Source: Ophiothrix spiculata (lineage: Eukaryota > Echinodermata > Ophiuroidea > Amphilepidida > Ophiotrichidae). From it: DNA of 26,380 nucleotides. Positions within the stretch are counted from its first letter, which is position 1. Each line of letters opens with the position of its first letter. Both the position numbers and the translations under genes were made by a program. Positions 1 to 11,600 of the stretch are shown here, piece by piece. The notes beneath the pieces were generated by a model. It was not told the DNA's origin and made no database searches. It was given only the letters and a program-made list of their open reading frames with translations. The stretch is from the NCBI GenBank assembly GCA_000969725.1, contig JXSR01S035047.1; one strand, given 5' to 3'.

Positions 1-453
1 CCATACATTAGATATGCTACAAGGAGCAACATGTACGAGCCGACAACTGGACCCTTTTGCCGCGGCGGTACACATATATGGAAGATATGCTATACTCCAA
101 TACACGTCTAGCCCTTTTCTATTCATAAATTATCCATTGTGTTTGTTTTGTTTAAAGTTCATTGCCCTGACCATTATTTTTAAGAATGAGGTCTAGAGCT
201 GTTATCTAACAAAGCATTTAGATAACGTTCTGGGCAGTGAAGTGAGACGAGGTGGAGAATTAGAAACACTGATTCTAGTTTGACATTATTATCAACTATT
301 ATTATGCAGTCATGAAGTCAGCGAATTAAATTGGTAACCTTGATATTTAAATCAAATAGGCCTATAGAATTAGATCCGAACCTGATGACAGCATTTTACG
401 TAATAATGGTAAAACATTCAAAAACAAATATCAAAATCATTCGACCTCTGAGT
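1..453. other. Unassigned AT-rich sequence
   Basis: No exon with good splice sites and no terminal-repeat structure was recognised on either strand. If the STK36 gene continues to the left, this would be intron. The short open frames here have no recognisable protein similarity. Confidence 0.4.
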
Positions 454-1172
454 TCGAAAGTCAGGCCCGCCGAGAAGGGAGGACAAAGGGGACATTTGTC
501 CCGGGCCCGGGGTTTCTGGGGCCCGTAAAAATGTTGAAAAAATGTAAACAAAAGAAGAGGGAGGAAGAAGATTAAGAGGGAAAAAGAAATGAAAATCACG
601 GCGACCACAGCCCGGGCCATAGCCTTCACAAATATTCATAGAAGACCAGATGACTAGTTTTTGTACAACATCATAGGGCCAGAGTAAGACACTGCACCCC
701 ACAACTTTTCCCCCTAAAAATGCAATGGACCTAGGGAAATTTTTCGTGGGTTCAGTTTTAGGAACCAGGGGGCATATTTTTTCACAGTCACAAACCTTCT
801 CCTCCCATTGTTCCCTCACTTTACGTCACCAACAGACATTTCACATTCAATTTCCCTGTGTTTTTGATAATTTAAACGTAAAAAATGCGCGTTTCGTGCA
901 AATTTCAAGATAATATGTTATTTTTAGTCAACATTGGCAATTTTTTGCGCTAATTTCAAGATTTTTAAAACAATTTTTAGCCAAAATTAGTAGATTTGAC
1001 GGATTTTTTTTCGCCTCAGACCACTTGTGCTCTAAAAAAATGCCCTTGATATTTCCAATTCCACAGTTTAATTTATCCAAGGTTAATTCTGACATGACCC
1101 ATTTTTAAAGGGGGCCCTTGGCTAAGGTTTGTCCCCGGGACCGTAATTTCTAACGGCGGCCCTGTCAAAAGT
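454..1172. mobile_element. hAT-like non-autonomous DNA transposon
   Basis: The element proper is 462-1164 (703 bp). Its left end begins CAGGCCCGCCG and its right end, read inward on the other strand, begins CAGGGCCGCCG, giving short imperfect terminal inverted repeats of the CAGG type. The flanks TCGAAAGT (454-461) and TCAAAAGT (1165-1172) match at 7 of 8 positions, which fits the 8-bp target duplication of the hAT superfamily. Subterminal GC-rich blocks occur at both ends (near 500-530 and 1110-1145), while the middle is AT-rich. There is no transposase reading frame, so it is non-autonomous. The hAT assignment rests on the duplication length and end sequence only. Confidence 0.6.
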
Positions 1173-2435
1173 ACTTGTTTGCATTAAACACCATCAGGTA
1201 AATATCACGTTTACGGTTCACGTTGTATCAAATAGAAATCACTATGTTAATTATCTCGCTTTGTTCATTTGCATAATAATTCATTGTAATGTCAAATATG
1301 TATACAACAATAAACACGGGCATATGAATAAAAAGCAAAAACATAAACAAGAGAGTCAAGGGAATCTACATTAATTTGAAATGTGATTTCAGCATAGTTG
1401 TCATACAGCAAGAGCCCATGGCTTATGTTTCACCAAAGGATGCCATACATCTAAAAAGCAGTAAATTTTATACACCAGTGGCATAACCCTGAGTAAAGGG
1501 ATGGTACCACAAGGAACGCGTTGACTATGGCCGATGTAATGAATTTTTCATTTGTGTGTACAAAATACAGAAAATATATAGTGTTAGAAATATTAGTTAA
1601 TAAAATTAAACCTTTGACCCTTTTTAATAATCACCAATTATTATTGAAAACTGACCACTGTTTTAAAGGCATACAATGAATTTCTCTCGAAACGCATCAT
1701 TAAGTTCATGGTCTTATGGTGAGATCGATCAATCAGCTTCAATCGTCTTTCAATTGTTCTACCTTTTTAGCGTAGTCTTTAGCACAATCACAAGATATCA
1801 CCAGAGACAGTTAGTGTCTTAAAATTAAATTATTATGGATATTTTACTAATTAGATATTTTGAAATTCAAATGTTTTATGTTTTAAATTGAATTTCAAAT
1901 AGCATGCCTCTGCTCGCTGTGTATGTGCGCGTCTCGCCTTATGAGAGTCTAATGACTCGCCATCCCATACCAAGATACATTATTTATGATAACGGTCTCT
2001 GTTTCACCATTTATCTAGTACAAAACTTTTAAGTACTAATCAAGAAATAGAATATCCCACAAGTCACATTGTACAACATTGTCCATCGGTGTTCTTGAAT
2101 TGTGAAAGCAACTATTGGTGACCGAATCATCGGGAAGAGCCGCTCAAAATGGGTTACTTTTTTACAGAAAATCCCTGCACATGGTTCCCATTTTTTCCCA
2201 GAAAAATTCTAAGTTAAGCTTAAGGTTCCAATTTCCAAATATTAAAAAGAAAAAGAACAAAGAAAATTAACCTTACAATTGGGTCTAAACTTCAAAGTTT
2301 AAAAAGTGCAAACAGCAACATTTTTCCTAAAAATATCCTTACAAATGGGTGGCAGTTTCAGACCTTGTGAGTCACATCCATCAATTCATAATTTGAGTAT
2401 CCCCTCCGGTTCTCTACCACCGAAATAAACCATAC
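1173..2435. other. Presumed intron or 3' flank of STK36, no exon found
   Basis: I searched the minus strand here for the missing STK36 C-terminal exon(s) and found no convincing one. A short AT-rich hairpin (1859-1870 pairing with 1888-1899) is visible. The rest is AT-rich sequence with nothing I can name. The final exons are therefore probably beyond position 1. Confidence 0.4.
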
Positions 2436-2620
2436 CTTCCTAACATCTGTCTCTCCGCTAACTAAACAAAGTTGCAATGCGTCAATAATGCCATCGTTAG
2501 TTTTCAACACAGTATAGAAATCGTCTCTATGCCTTAGTAAATTGCCCACTAAGCCGCATGCCCTAGCTTGGACTGTTACTTCTTGATCATTCAGCAGGCG
2601 GGTTAAGCAGTCGTAATTGC
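2436..2620 (-). CDS. STK36: STK36 exon 16 (last one found)
   Basis: This exon has 185 nt: it completes a phase-1 codon (GGC) and adds 61 codons. The acceptor follows a pyrimidine-rich TTTCAG and the donor is AAG|GTATGG, phase 0. It encodes an ARM-like helix pair containing VQARACGLVGNLLRHRDDFY, which aligns with human VRAHTYRLLGHLLQHS. The frame runs open past the donor into the intron without a stop for about 25 codons, so a retained-intron end is possible but less likely. Positions 2583-2605 reappear exactly at 7266-7288. Confidence 0.88.
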
Positions 2621-5600
2621 CTGAAATCAAGGAGAAAAATGTCATTTGACAAATGACAAAATCATCAATTAAAGTCAGATAGGTAAAACTGACTGTTATC
2701 ATTTGATTTGTTTGTAGTTTGTTAAGTCATATCATAATTGAATGTTTTGTATATCATGTTCCGTAATCAAAAGGGAAAACATAAGACTATATGTGACCCG
2801 CCATATCTAAAGGTACCTTAAGGGTCCCAAACTCAAAACTGATATTTTGGTCTCATCTGAAAGCTTTAAAATGATACTTAGTCTACCAGCCAACAGCAAA
2901 TATTATGCTTAAAAAAACGTTTTGTGGGCAAAACTTGTTACAGCTTTCCATCCATGGGGAATCATATCCTCAAGGGGTGTACATTAGCGTGTGGGTGGAT
3001 GGTAAAATTAATTTTTTTGATTTAGTGGTCAAAATGACCCAAAATAGCCAAAAATCATGAAAAAATCACGAAAATGGTAAAAAATCAGTTTTTGGCCCCA
3101 AAATGATATTTATTCAAAATCAAATCATTCATTTAGGTAAATCGAATCACAAAAACATCTGCCTACAGTATTTTGGGACTTAACTTCATTTTTGTGGTTA
3201 ATTTTGACCAAAAAAAGGTCAAAAAAGGTAAAAAATAACCCAAATTTAGTGATTTTGGTTCATGTCTTCAATTCTTTTTCCAAATGTTTGTTCAACGAGT
3301 AAAAAATCACCGTGTATTATAATGTCGTGCCAAAAATCAATTAGCGTCAAATTTAATACCTTTTTTGGCCATAATTGATCAAATTTGGCAGAAAAATGCG
3401 GAAACATGACCAAAAAGGGTTAAACTGTGAACAATTTTTAATTAAGTCTACAATATAAGTGTCATATAACAGTCCTTTGCACTAGCCAGGAGTAAACCAA
3501 ATCAACTTTATTAGGTTCCTTATGACCCTCAAACACAATCCGAATGTTTCCCAAAATAAAAAATGGTCTCAAGCGAGATTTAAATCCAAGATGGCCGCCA
3601 AAATTCCCGCCAAGTACTATATTTTCATCATAAGTGCTTAAAAGTATCTTGTAAAACACTTTATGTTCAAAATTATTATCGGAAAATGGCTTCTTGAGCT
3701 ATAGCAAATACATCTGACATTAAATCATGTCATATGCATATTCCAAATTCAAGATGGCCACCAAAATGGCTGCCAAAATAGCCGATTTTCATTAAAATCG
3801 ACCAAGACAGCCTTTAAACTGCCTGGTATATATTCAGTAGAGTGAAATAATCAACCTCAAATAATATTTAGGGTTACAGCAAGATCATTTGCCCCTAATT
3901 GTATTTGTAGCAAAATCAAAATGGAGCCTGTTCTAAGATCCAAAATGTGCAAAAATGGGTTAGAGGCATTTTAAAACGGTAACAAAAATATCAAATGTCC
4001 AAAATATTCGATGGAAAAACGGTTTTGAGGGAAACAATAGCAGCTTTTCATCTCAAATAAGGGTTTCAGTAAGTTTCAAATTAAAGATAGAGCCTGTTCT
4101 GAGGTCCAAAATAGCCGCCAGAATACAATTTTAGGTACAAAAATTGGTTTTAGTGGATTTTAATCAGTTTCAAAAACAACAAATGTTCAAAAAATGATTG
4201 AAAATGGCTTTTAGGATAAACATAAGATTATTTATTTCCAAACTTGGGTGTTAACATGTTTAAAACTCAATATGGAGCATGCACTGACATTCAAAATGGC
4301 CGCCAAAGTATTTACGATTTTAGGCACAAAATGGATTAAAGTGACTTTTAAACGGTATCAAAAACACCAAATATTCAATTTTTTCTATAGAAATTATTTT
4401 TGAGGATAACAATGAGATCAGAAATGGCTGCTGAAATCAGATTTAAGGCACAAAACTGGGTATCACAATTAAAATGGTGTCTATTATGAGATTCAAAATG
4501 GCCGCCGAAATACGTTTTCATGTGCAAAAGGGTTAGAGGCACATTAAAAAACAATATCAAAAACATCAGATGTTTAAAATATTCGATGGAAAATAGCTTT
4601 GAGGGTATAATAGTAGCATTTCTTTTCAAATAAGGTGGTTAGCATGTTTCAAATCCAGTATGGAGCCTGTTGTGAGAACTAAAATGGTTGCCAAAATATG
4701 ATTGTAGGCACAAATATAGATTAAAGTGACTTTTAAACGGTATCAAAAATGCCAAATATTTAATATAGTCTTTTAGAGGTTAACAAGAAGGTCATTTTTT
4801 CCAAAATAAGGGTCTTACCATGTTTAAATTTCAATATGGAGCTTGTTCTGAGATACAACATGGCCGCCAAAATACAATTTTAAGCACAACGTGGGTTAAA
4901 GTGACTTTTAAACGGTATCAAAAACACCAAATGCTCAAAGTAATCGATAGAAAATGGATATTAGGGTACGGTACAAGAAGATAATTTCTTACAAAACAAG
5001 GGTGTTAGCATGTTTCAAATTCAATATGGAGCTTGTACATAGATTCAGAATGACCGCAGAATACAATTTTATGCATGAAAGTTGTTTAAAGCGACTTTGA
5101 AACCATATCTAAAACACCAAATGTTCAAAATAATCGAAGAAAAATAGCTTTGCGGGTAACTATGAGAGTATTTCTACCCAAATAAGGCTGTTAGCATGTT
5201 TCAAATCCAATATTTTAATGTGTCAAAGTCGATTATATCCATTTCTTGCATAACATTGTATTTTGGCGTTCATTTTGGTTCACATTATAGGCTTCATCAT
5301 TGATTTTAAACATGTAAACAACATTATATAGGAAGAAATGTTTCTATTGTTTCCATCAAAGTCATTTACCTTCTATTATTTTGTATATTTGGTGTTTTCG
5401 AAACCGTTTCAAAGTCATCGTAACCCAGTTTTGTGCCTAAAATCGGATTTCAGCAGCCATTTCTCATCTCAGTATACGCTCCATATGGGATATGGAACAT
5501 GCTAACATCATTATTTAGGAAGAAATATTCTCATTGTTACCTTTAAGGTCATTTTCCATCAGTTAATTTGAACATTTGGTGTTTTTGATATGGTTTCAAA

Positions 5601-8600
5601 GTCACTTTAACCCATATTTGAGCATAGAATGATATTTTTGCGGCCATTTTGGATTTCAGTTCAAGTTCCATATTGAATTTGAAACATACTACAACCTCAT
5701 TTTGGAAGAAATGATCTTATTGTTATCCTCAAAACAATTTCCATAGACAATATTGAATATTTGGTGCTTTTGATACCGTTTTAAAGTCACTTTTCTGCCT
5801 TAAATCGTATATACTTTGGCGGTCAGTGCATGCTCCATATTGAGTTTTAAACATGCTAACTCCCCAGTTTGGAAAGAAATAATTTTATGTTTATCCTAAA
5901 AGCTATTTTCCATCATTTTTTGAACATTTGTTGTTTTTGAAACTGATTAAAATCAACTAAAACAAATTTTTGTGCCTAAAATCGTACTTTGGCGGCCATT
6001 TTGGACCACAGAACAGGCTCTATCTTTAATTTGAAACTTGCTGAAACCCTTATTTGAGATGAAAAGCTGCTATTGTTTCCCTCAAAACCGTTTTTCCATC
6101 GAATATTTTGGACATTTGATTTTTTGTTACCGTTTTAAAGTGCCTCTAACCCATTTTTGCACATTTTGGCGGCCATTTTGGATCTTAGAACAGGCGCCAT
6201 TTTGATTTTGATACAAACTTACAATATAATTAGGGGCAAATGATCTTGCTGTAACCCTAAATATTATTTCCGGTTGATTATTTATCTCTATTAAATATAA
6301 ATAGGCAGTTTAAAGGCTGTCTTGGTCGATTTTAATGAAAATCGGCTATTTTGGCAGCCATTTTGGTGGCCATCTTGAATTTGAAATATGCATATGACAT
6401 GATTTAATGTCAGATGTATTTGTTATAGCTCAAGAAGCCATTTTCCGATAATAATTTTGAACATAAAGTGTTTTACAAGATACTTTTAGGCAATTATGAT
6501 GAAAATATAGTATTTTGGCGGGAATTTTGGCGGCCATCTTGGATTCAAATCTTGCTTGAGACCAGTTTTTATTTTTGGGAACATTCGGATTGTGTTTGTT
6601 GGTCATAAGGAACCTAATAAAGTTGATTTGTTTTACTCCTGGCTAGTGCAAAGGACTGTTATATGACACTTATATTGTAGACTTAATTAAAAATTGTTCA
6701 CAGTTTAACGCTTTTTGGTCATGTTTCCGCATTTTTCTGCCAAATTTGATCAATTATGGCCAAAAAAGGTATTAAATTTGATGCTAATTGATTTTTTGGC
6801 ACGACATTATAATACACGGTGATTTTTTACTCGTTGAACAAACATTTGGAAAAAGAATTGAAGACATATACCAAAATCACTAAATTTTGTTATTTTTTAC
6901 CTTTTTTGACCTTTTTTTGGTCAAAATTAACCCCAAAATACTGTAGGCAGATGTTTTTGTGATTCGATTTACCTAAATGAATGATTTGATTTTGAATAAA
7001 TATCATTTTAGGGCCAAAAACTGATTTTTTACCATTTTCGTGATTTTTTCACAATTTTTGGCTATTTTGGGCCATTTTGACCACTAAATCAAAAAATTAA
7101 TTTTACCATCCACCCACACGCTAATGTACACCCCTTGAGGATATGATTCCACATGGATGGAAAGCTGTAACAAGTTTTGCCCACAAAACGTTTTTTTAAG
7201 CAGAATATTTGCTGTTGGCTGGTAGACTAACTTTTCTTTGGGGTTTGGATGTTCGGTTACAAAGTTTGATCATTCAGCAGGCGGGTTACAAATTACCAAA
7301 TTTGTAAAAGGTATCGGACTGATTCGGGAAACTATAGTTCTGAGAAAATTGAGTTGAAAGTTTTTGTACTGAGTAAAACTTCAATGAGATAAATTTTTAT
7401 CTTGGTTTTTAACACATTTTTCTTATGTTTTGGATGTTATAACCTGATTAATATGATAAAAGACACTTCATAGGTAACTTTTCTGATGAAATTAGAAATT
7501 TGACCTTGGACAAGATTTTTGACTATGCTCAACTTCAATCTCGTAATTTACTATGATGACTTTAAGGTACCTTTCAATATGGCGGGTCACATATATTCAT
7601 GGTTTTGTAAAATAACCAAGCTATAATACACTGTTGGCAGAATCTTGTTCCACAACCTGAACAACATGCAAAAACTCTCCTTTTTGATGTCAAAGGATAT
7701 AAAATATCGTCAAAAAATCCACCTAAAAATACTTAATGAACCTAAATTATTTTTGTCATAGATTCTGAAGACTTCAACTTGCAGAAGTGTGTTTCCTTGA
7801 AGATTCTAAAACAATCCATGTCAAAGAAATTGCCTCTTATTTGAGTATATTATTTTGATAAACAAAATAGCTACAGCATATTTGAAACCAACCAATTATT
7901 TTATATGATACATGTATTACTGCACTGGAGATCAAAATGTTAATTAATGATTGGCTGATAATAAATCAACAACAATATGTACCTGTACAAGATGAACAAG
8001 ATGAGTTGTTGACTATTTTCATATAGAGCAGACTTGAAACACTTAACCCTAGTGGTAGAAATAATATTTGCATAATATATCACTTGGAAAGAATCAGTTA
8101 AGGGGCTGCTTCAAACTCCACCGGCGGTTTTCATAAAGATTTGAATCAAGCGTTTGTTTGATTTCAAACGTAAATTTACATTGTATAAACCTATTTAACG
8201 CTTGATAAATCAAACACACACTTGATTCAAACCTTTATGAAACGGCCTGGGCAGTTATTATTGTCAGAACAATGGCAACCGACCAGAAGTGGCAATTCCG
8301 GGCGGTTAACCACCGGTTGGATTTTGAAGTGCTCCTTAAGCTAACCTTTTGGTCCTTGTAAAACTGATTTCAGTACTGGTAAATGATGAGCTGAACTACG
8401 GGCTAGATGGCTGCATATGGACAGCATGTCACACTGCACAGATGTAGAGCACTCAGGAGATAAGGTCTCTGATATGAAGGACTCTGCCTGAAATTAATAG
8501 AAATAAATAAACAAAGATTGCTTTTAAAAAGTCATCCTATACAAAGTAAAAATCAAACAAGTAGTTGAAATGACTGAGCCTGAAGTTTGAAAAAATATGT

Positions 8601-11600
8601 AAAGATGTCTCATCATATTTCTTTGAGGTTTATATTTTTTTACTTAATGAAATATTACTTTGGAAGCATCATCACACCTGTTATGAAAGAGGTTGAAGAA
8701 AATTTCTAATGGCGTCATTGTTCAAAATGAAACCATGAAAACAAAACTCAAAACAGGTTGTTGTCGACTGAAAAATAAGGCACATTTATTTTACATTTAT
8801 TTTTTGCATTATTTGGAAAACAACATCTTATATATTTCTTCAAATTAATTATTTTTGAAAAGTATTCACAATTTTCTGATATATTTTAGCATATCAAATT
8901 GCTAGCCCATGAACATATCCATCATCGCTGTGTCCCTTGTAAACATGGAAGCAGAACCATTCTATATTGGGTAGCCCGTGGTCAACTTTTTTACCCGGGT
9001 AGTGAAACCTACCCATAATGCCAGACTTAATTCATCACATACTTCCAAGTTGCATCACATAATTAGTAAATTAGAGATTTGATAACGTTTTTCAGGTCTT
9101 TTTTTCAATATGTTCTGAATTACAACAATCATTAATACTAAATTGACACTGGCAGTGTTATCTTCAGTAAGAATTTTGGTTTACAACAAGTGCATTTTCC
9201 ATTGTTATTAAAGGAGTCTTAGTGACACCCCTATTCAAATCACTTTGATATAACTTGTTATTGTTCATTTGATTTCAGGTCAAACTGTGTTTATTTATTT
9301 ATTTTAATTTCCAAAACCATTTAGTTTACCATAATCGTTTGAATGAAGTAAAACCCAATTTTGTAGTATTACAGACAGAAATAACACGCAAATGTCATTT
9401 ATTTTCTACATGTACAAGTGAAGAATTTTTTAACTTTGGAAGGAAAGTTCTAAACCTCCTTGATTAATATAGAAAAAACATGAATTATTTGATCCTACCA
9501 ACAGGGTGCCCCTATCACCCATGACTTAGAATGTTTTGACTTGCTTTATGAATCAAATCTGGACAAACTTTAATTTAAACAGAGTGGCACAGGTATTTTA
9601 ACTAGAATTCTTGGTCACTGAGTGCGATTTTACTTCCTAATAGGATTTTTGGCCATCCATTATGAGATGATAGATGACAGTGCGTTCAGCGTGAAACGCA
9701 GTGGAGCTGCGCTTTCAAAATCACGACGCGATGCAGGTATACGCACACATCCGCCGCGAACAGCTTTACTGGGTTTGGAATATTTCATGTTTGAGTAGGG
9801 GTGTACGTTTTTCCAATGATAATGTTTATAGTTTTTGACAATAATTTACATCGTTTTTGGTTTATAAATGACTCAAATTTGTGACTAAGAATGAGAATAA
9901 AAGATAGCGATTTATTGTTTTGCCTGTCATCTATCGTCTCATAATGGATGGGCGTACATTATTTTGAGTAATGGGTGCCCCCGCAGGAGGTGCCTATTAC
10001 TCAAATTACCCATAGAGTTGCCCATTACTCTTTTATTCTCTAAATAACATACACCCACCTTGAGATCTTGTATTGCATCAGTGAACTGAGAAATGAACAT
10101 GTCATTGCTGAGAATAAGTCTGGACAACAACCCTGAAAAAGAAACAAAAAACATGTCAATAATTTGAGTTGATTTCATGCATGCCTATTATCCAAAGTTC
10201 AACAATTAATTAAAACATAGGGGCCTACATAAAATAATACAGTGTTCCTGCTAAGGCCGTATGGTGCGCAATTGGTGCAAGAGCCAGAAAATTGGTGCAA
10301 CAGTCAGGTATCTAAAAATGTGTGAAAGGTATGTTGCTCTTACTTTATTTAGCCCATTTTTTAAAAAGCCTTTAAGCTTGTGATTTTGGCGTAAGCACCT
10401 CTCCTACTTTGTGTCAAAATTGGTTGAAATTGCGCAAGCTTAACAGAAATAATTGCACCCTTTGAAATAAAGTAAAAATACATTAAAATTGGATAACCTT
10501 AAAGGGGGCCTTAAACTAATGATATAACATATTAAAACTTAAAAACATATGCACTCAAATATGGTCTCAAATTGGGAATTTGTTTGAACAGGTATGTCCC
10601 CAGATATAGTATCCAATTGACCAGATATGGTACATTTATGGTCTCAGATAGGGTATTGTTTCACTTATTTTTGCCAATTTTTTGTCTCTATAGGGTCCCC
10701 TTTGGAACCTGCAGCATGCAGATGGTTACCAAAGCACAAATATCAGTTATCTGTATGGACGAACCAAATTTACCCATTCACTGAAACATAAGCATATTTG
10801 GTTTGAGGAATAGCTGACAAACTTGTAATACTGTAAACATGAATATTTTGTGCACAGTAATTTCTGTGCACAGCTAATTTTGAATTAATATTATATTCAT
10901 GAATAAAATAAAACATGAACGGTACTGCATTTATTTTGCACAAGACAAATTAAGCACAAAACTACAAAAATAAAGGTAGCTCGAAAATTATCACCTATAC
11001 AGCAATAGTTTCCACAAGACTAGACTTTGATATAGACCGATTCTCATACACAACAAGTACAATGTACTCACCCACTGGGACATCCAGCAAATCAGGTTTG
11101 ACAAGCTTGCAATAATTTTGGCAAGACTAGACTCTGTTGCAGACTTACTATACATTTAGCACCAATTATCATCCACAATAAGTCCAATGTACTCACCCAC
11201 GGGAACATTCAGCAAATCTGGTTTGAGGAACAGCTGACAAGCCTGCAATAATTTTGGCAAGACTAGACTCTGTTGCAGACTTACTTTGAATTTGGCACCA
11301 ATTATCATCCACAACAAATGCAATGTACTCACCCATTGGGACATCCAGCAAATCAGGTTTCAGGAATAGCTGACAAGCCTGTAATAGTTTTGGCAAGACT
11401 AGACTCTGTTGCAGACTGTTAGTGACAGCAGACATGAGCATATCGTGTATATCCATGGCAAAAGGGAAACACAAGAGTTGGCACACATGGAGGATGATTT
11501 CTATCACCATGCTAGTGAGATCTTGCTCATCACTTATACTGTCAAACAAATGAATAAATATGTAGATATATTTGTAATATTCGTAAATAAAAACATGTGT

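Larger units (their letters stand above)
2881..7227. mobile_element. 4.35-kb foldback (palindromic) element
   Basis: The ends GTCTACCAGCCAACAG and CTGTTGGCTGGTAGAC are perfect inverted repeats flanked by TA. The two arms (about 2881-5050 and 5250-7227) read as near-copies of each other. The outer 400 bp differ at only a few positions by eye, while the inner parts have small gaps and offset repeat copies. No protein-coding frame is present. The architecture (very long inverted arms with internal tandem repeats) resembles Foldback elements of Drosophila and TU elements of sea urchin, but I see no sequence link to either. Inserted in intron 15, the transcript of this region can fold back on itself over nearly 2 kb. 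Confidence 0.85.
2788..7595. mobile_element. TA-flanked MITE, interrupted by a foldback element
   Basis: The outer element is 2790-7593, with inverted ends TATGTGACCCGCCATAT and TA dinucleotides on both flanks (2788-2789, 7594-7595), as in Tc1/mariner-type insertion. Its unbroken relative at 14426-14879, read on the opposite strand, aligns with 2790-2880 and then continues with 7228-7593. This shows that 2881-7227 is a later insertion. Shared landmarks are a CTTAAGGGTCCC block, TTTGGTCTCATCTGAAAG and AACTATAGTTCT. Compared with the relative, 7266-7288 carries an extra segment that matches STK36 exon 16. There is no transposase gene. Confidence 0.8.

Noticed and set aside
331-819. Overlapping open frames on both strands across the left part of the hAT-like element
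   Set aside because: Proline/glycine-rich translations come from the GC-rich subterminal blocks of a transposon; no domain is recognisable.
2880-7230. A CRISPR-like or other regularly spaced array suggested by the ~185-bp periodic blocks
   Set aside because: Units are diverged tandem repeats without unique spacers, in inverted arms of a eukaryotic transposon.
9939-10058. Continuation of the exon 14 frame past its donor
   Set aside because: A consensus GT donor with correct phase to exon 15 is present, and the extension runs into a repeat element.
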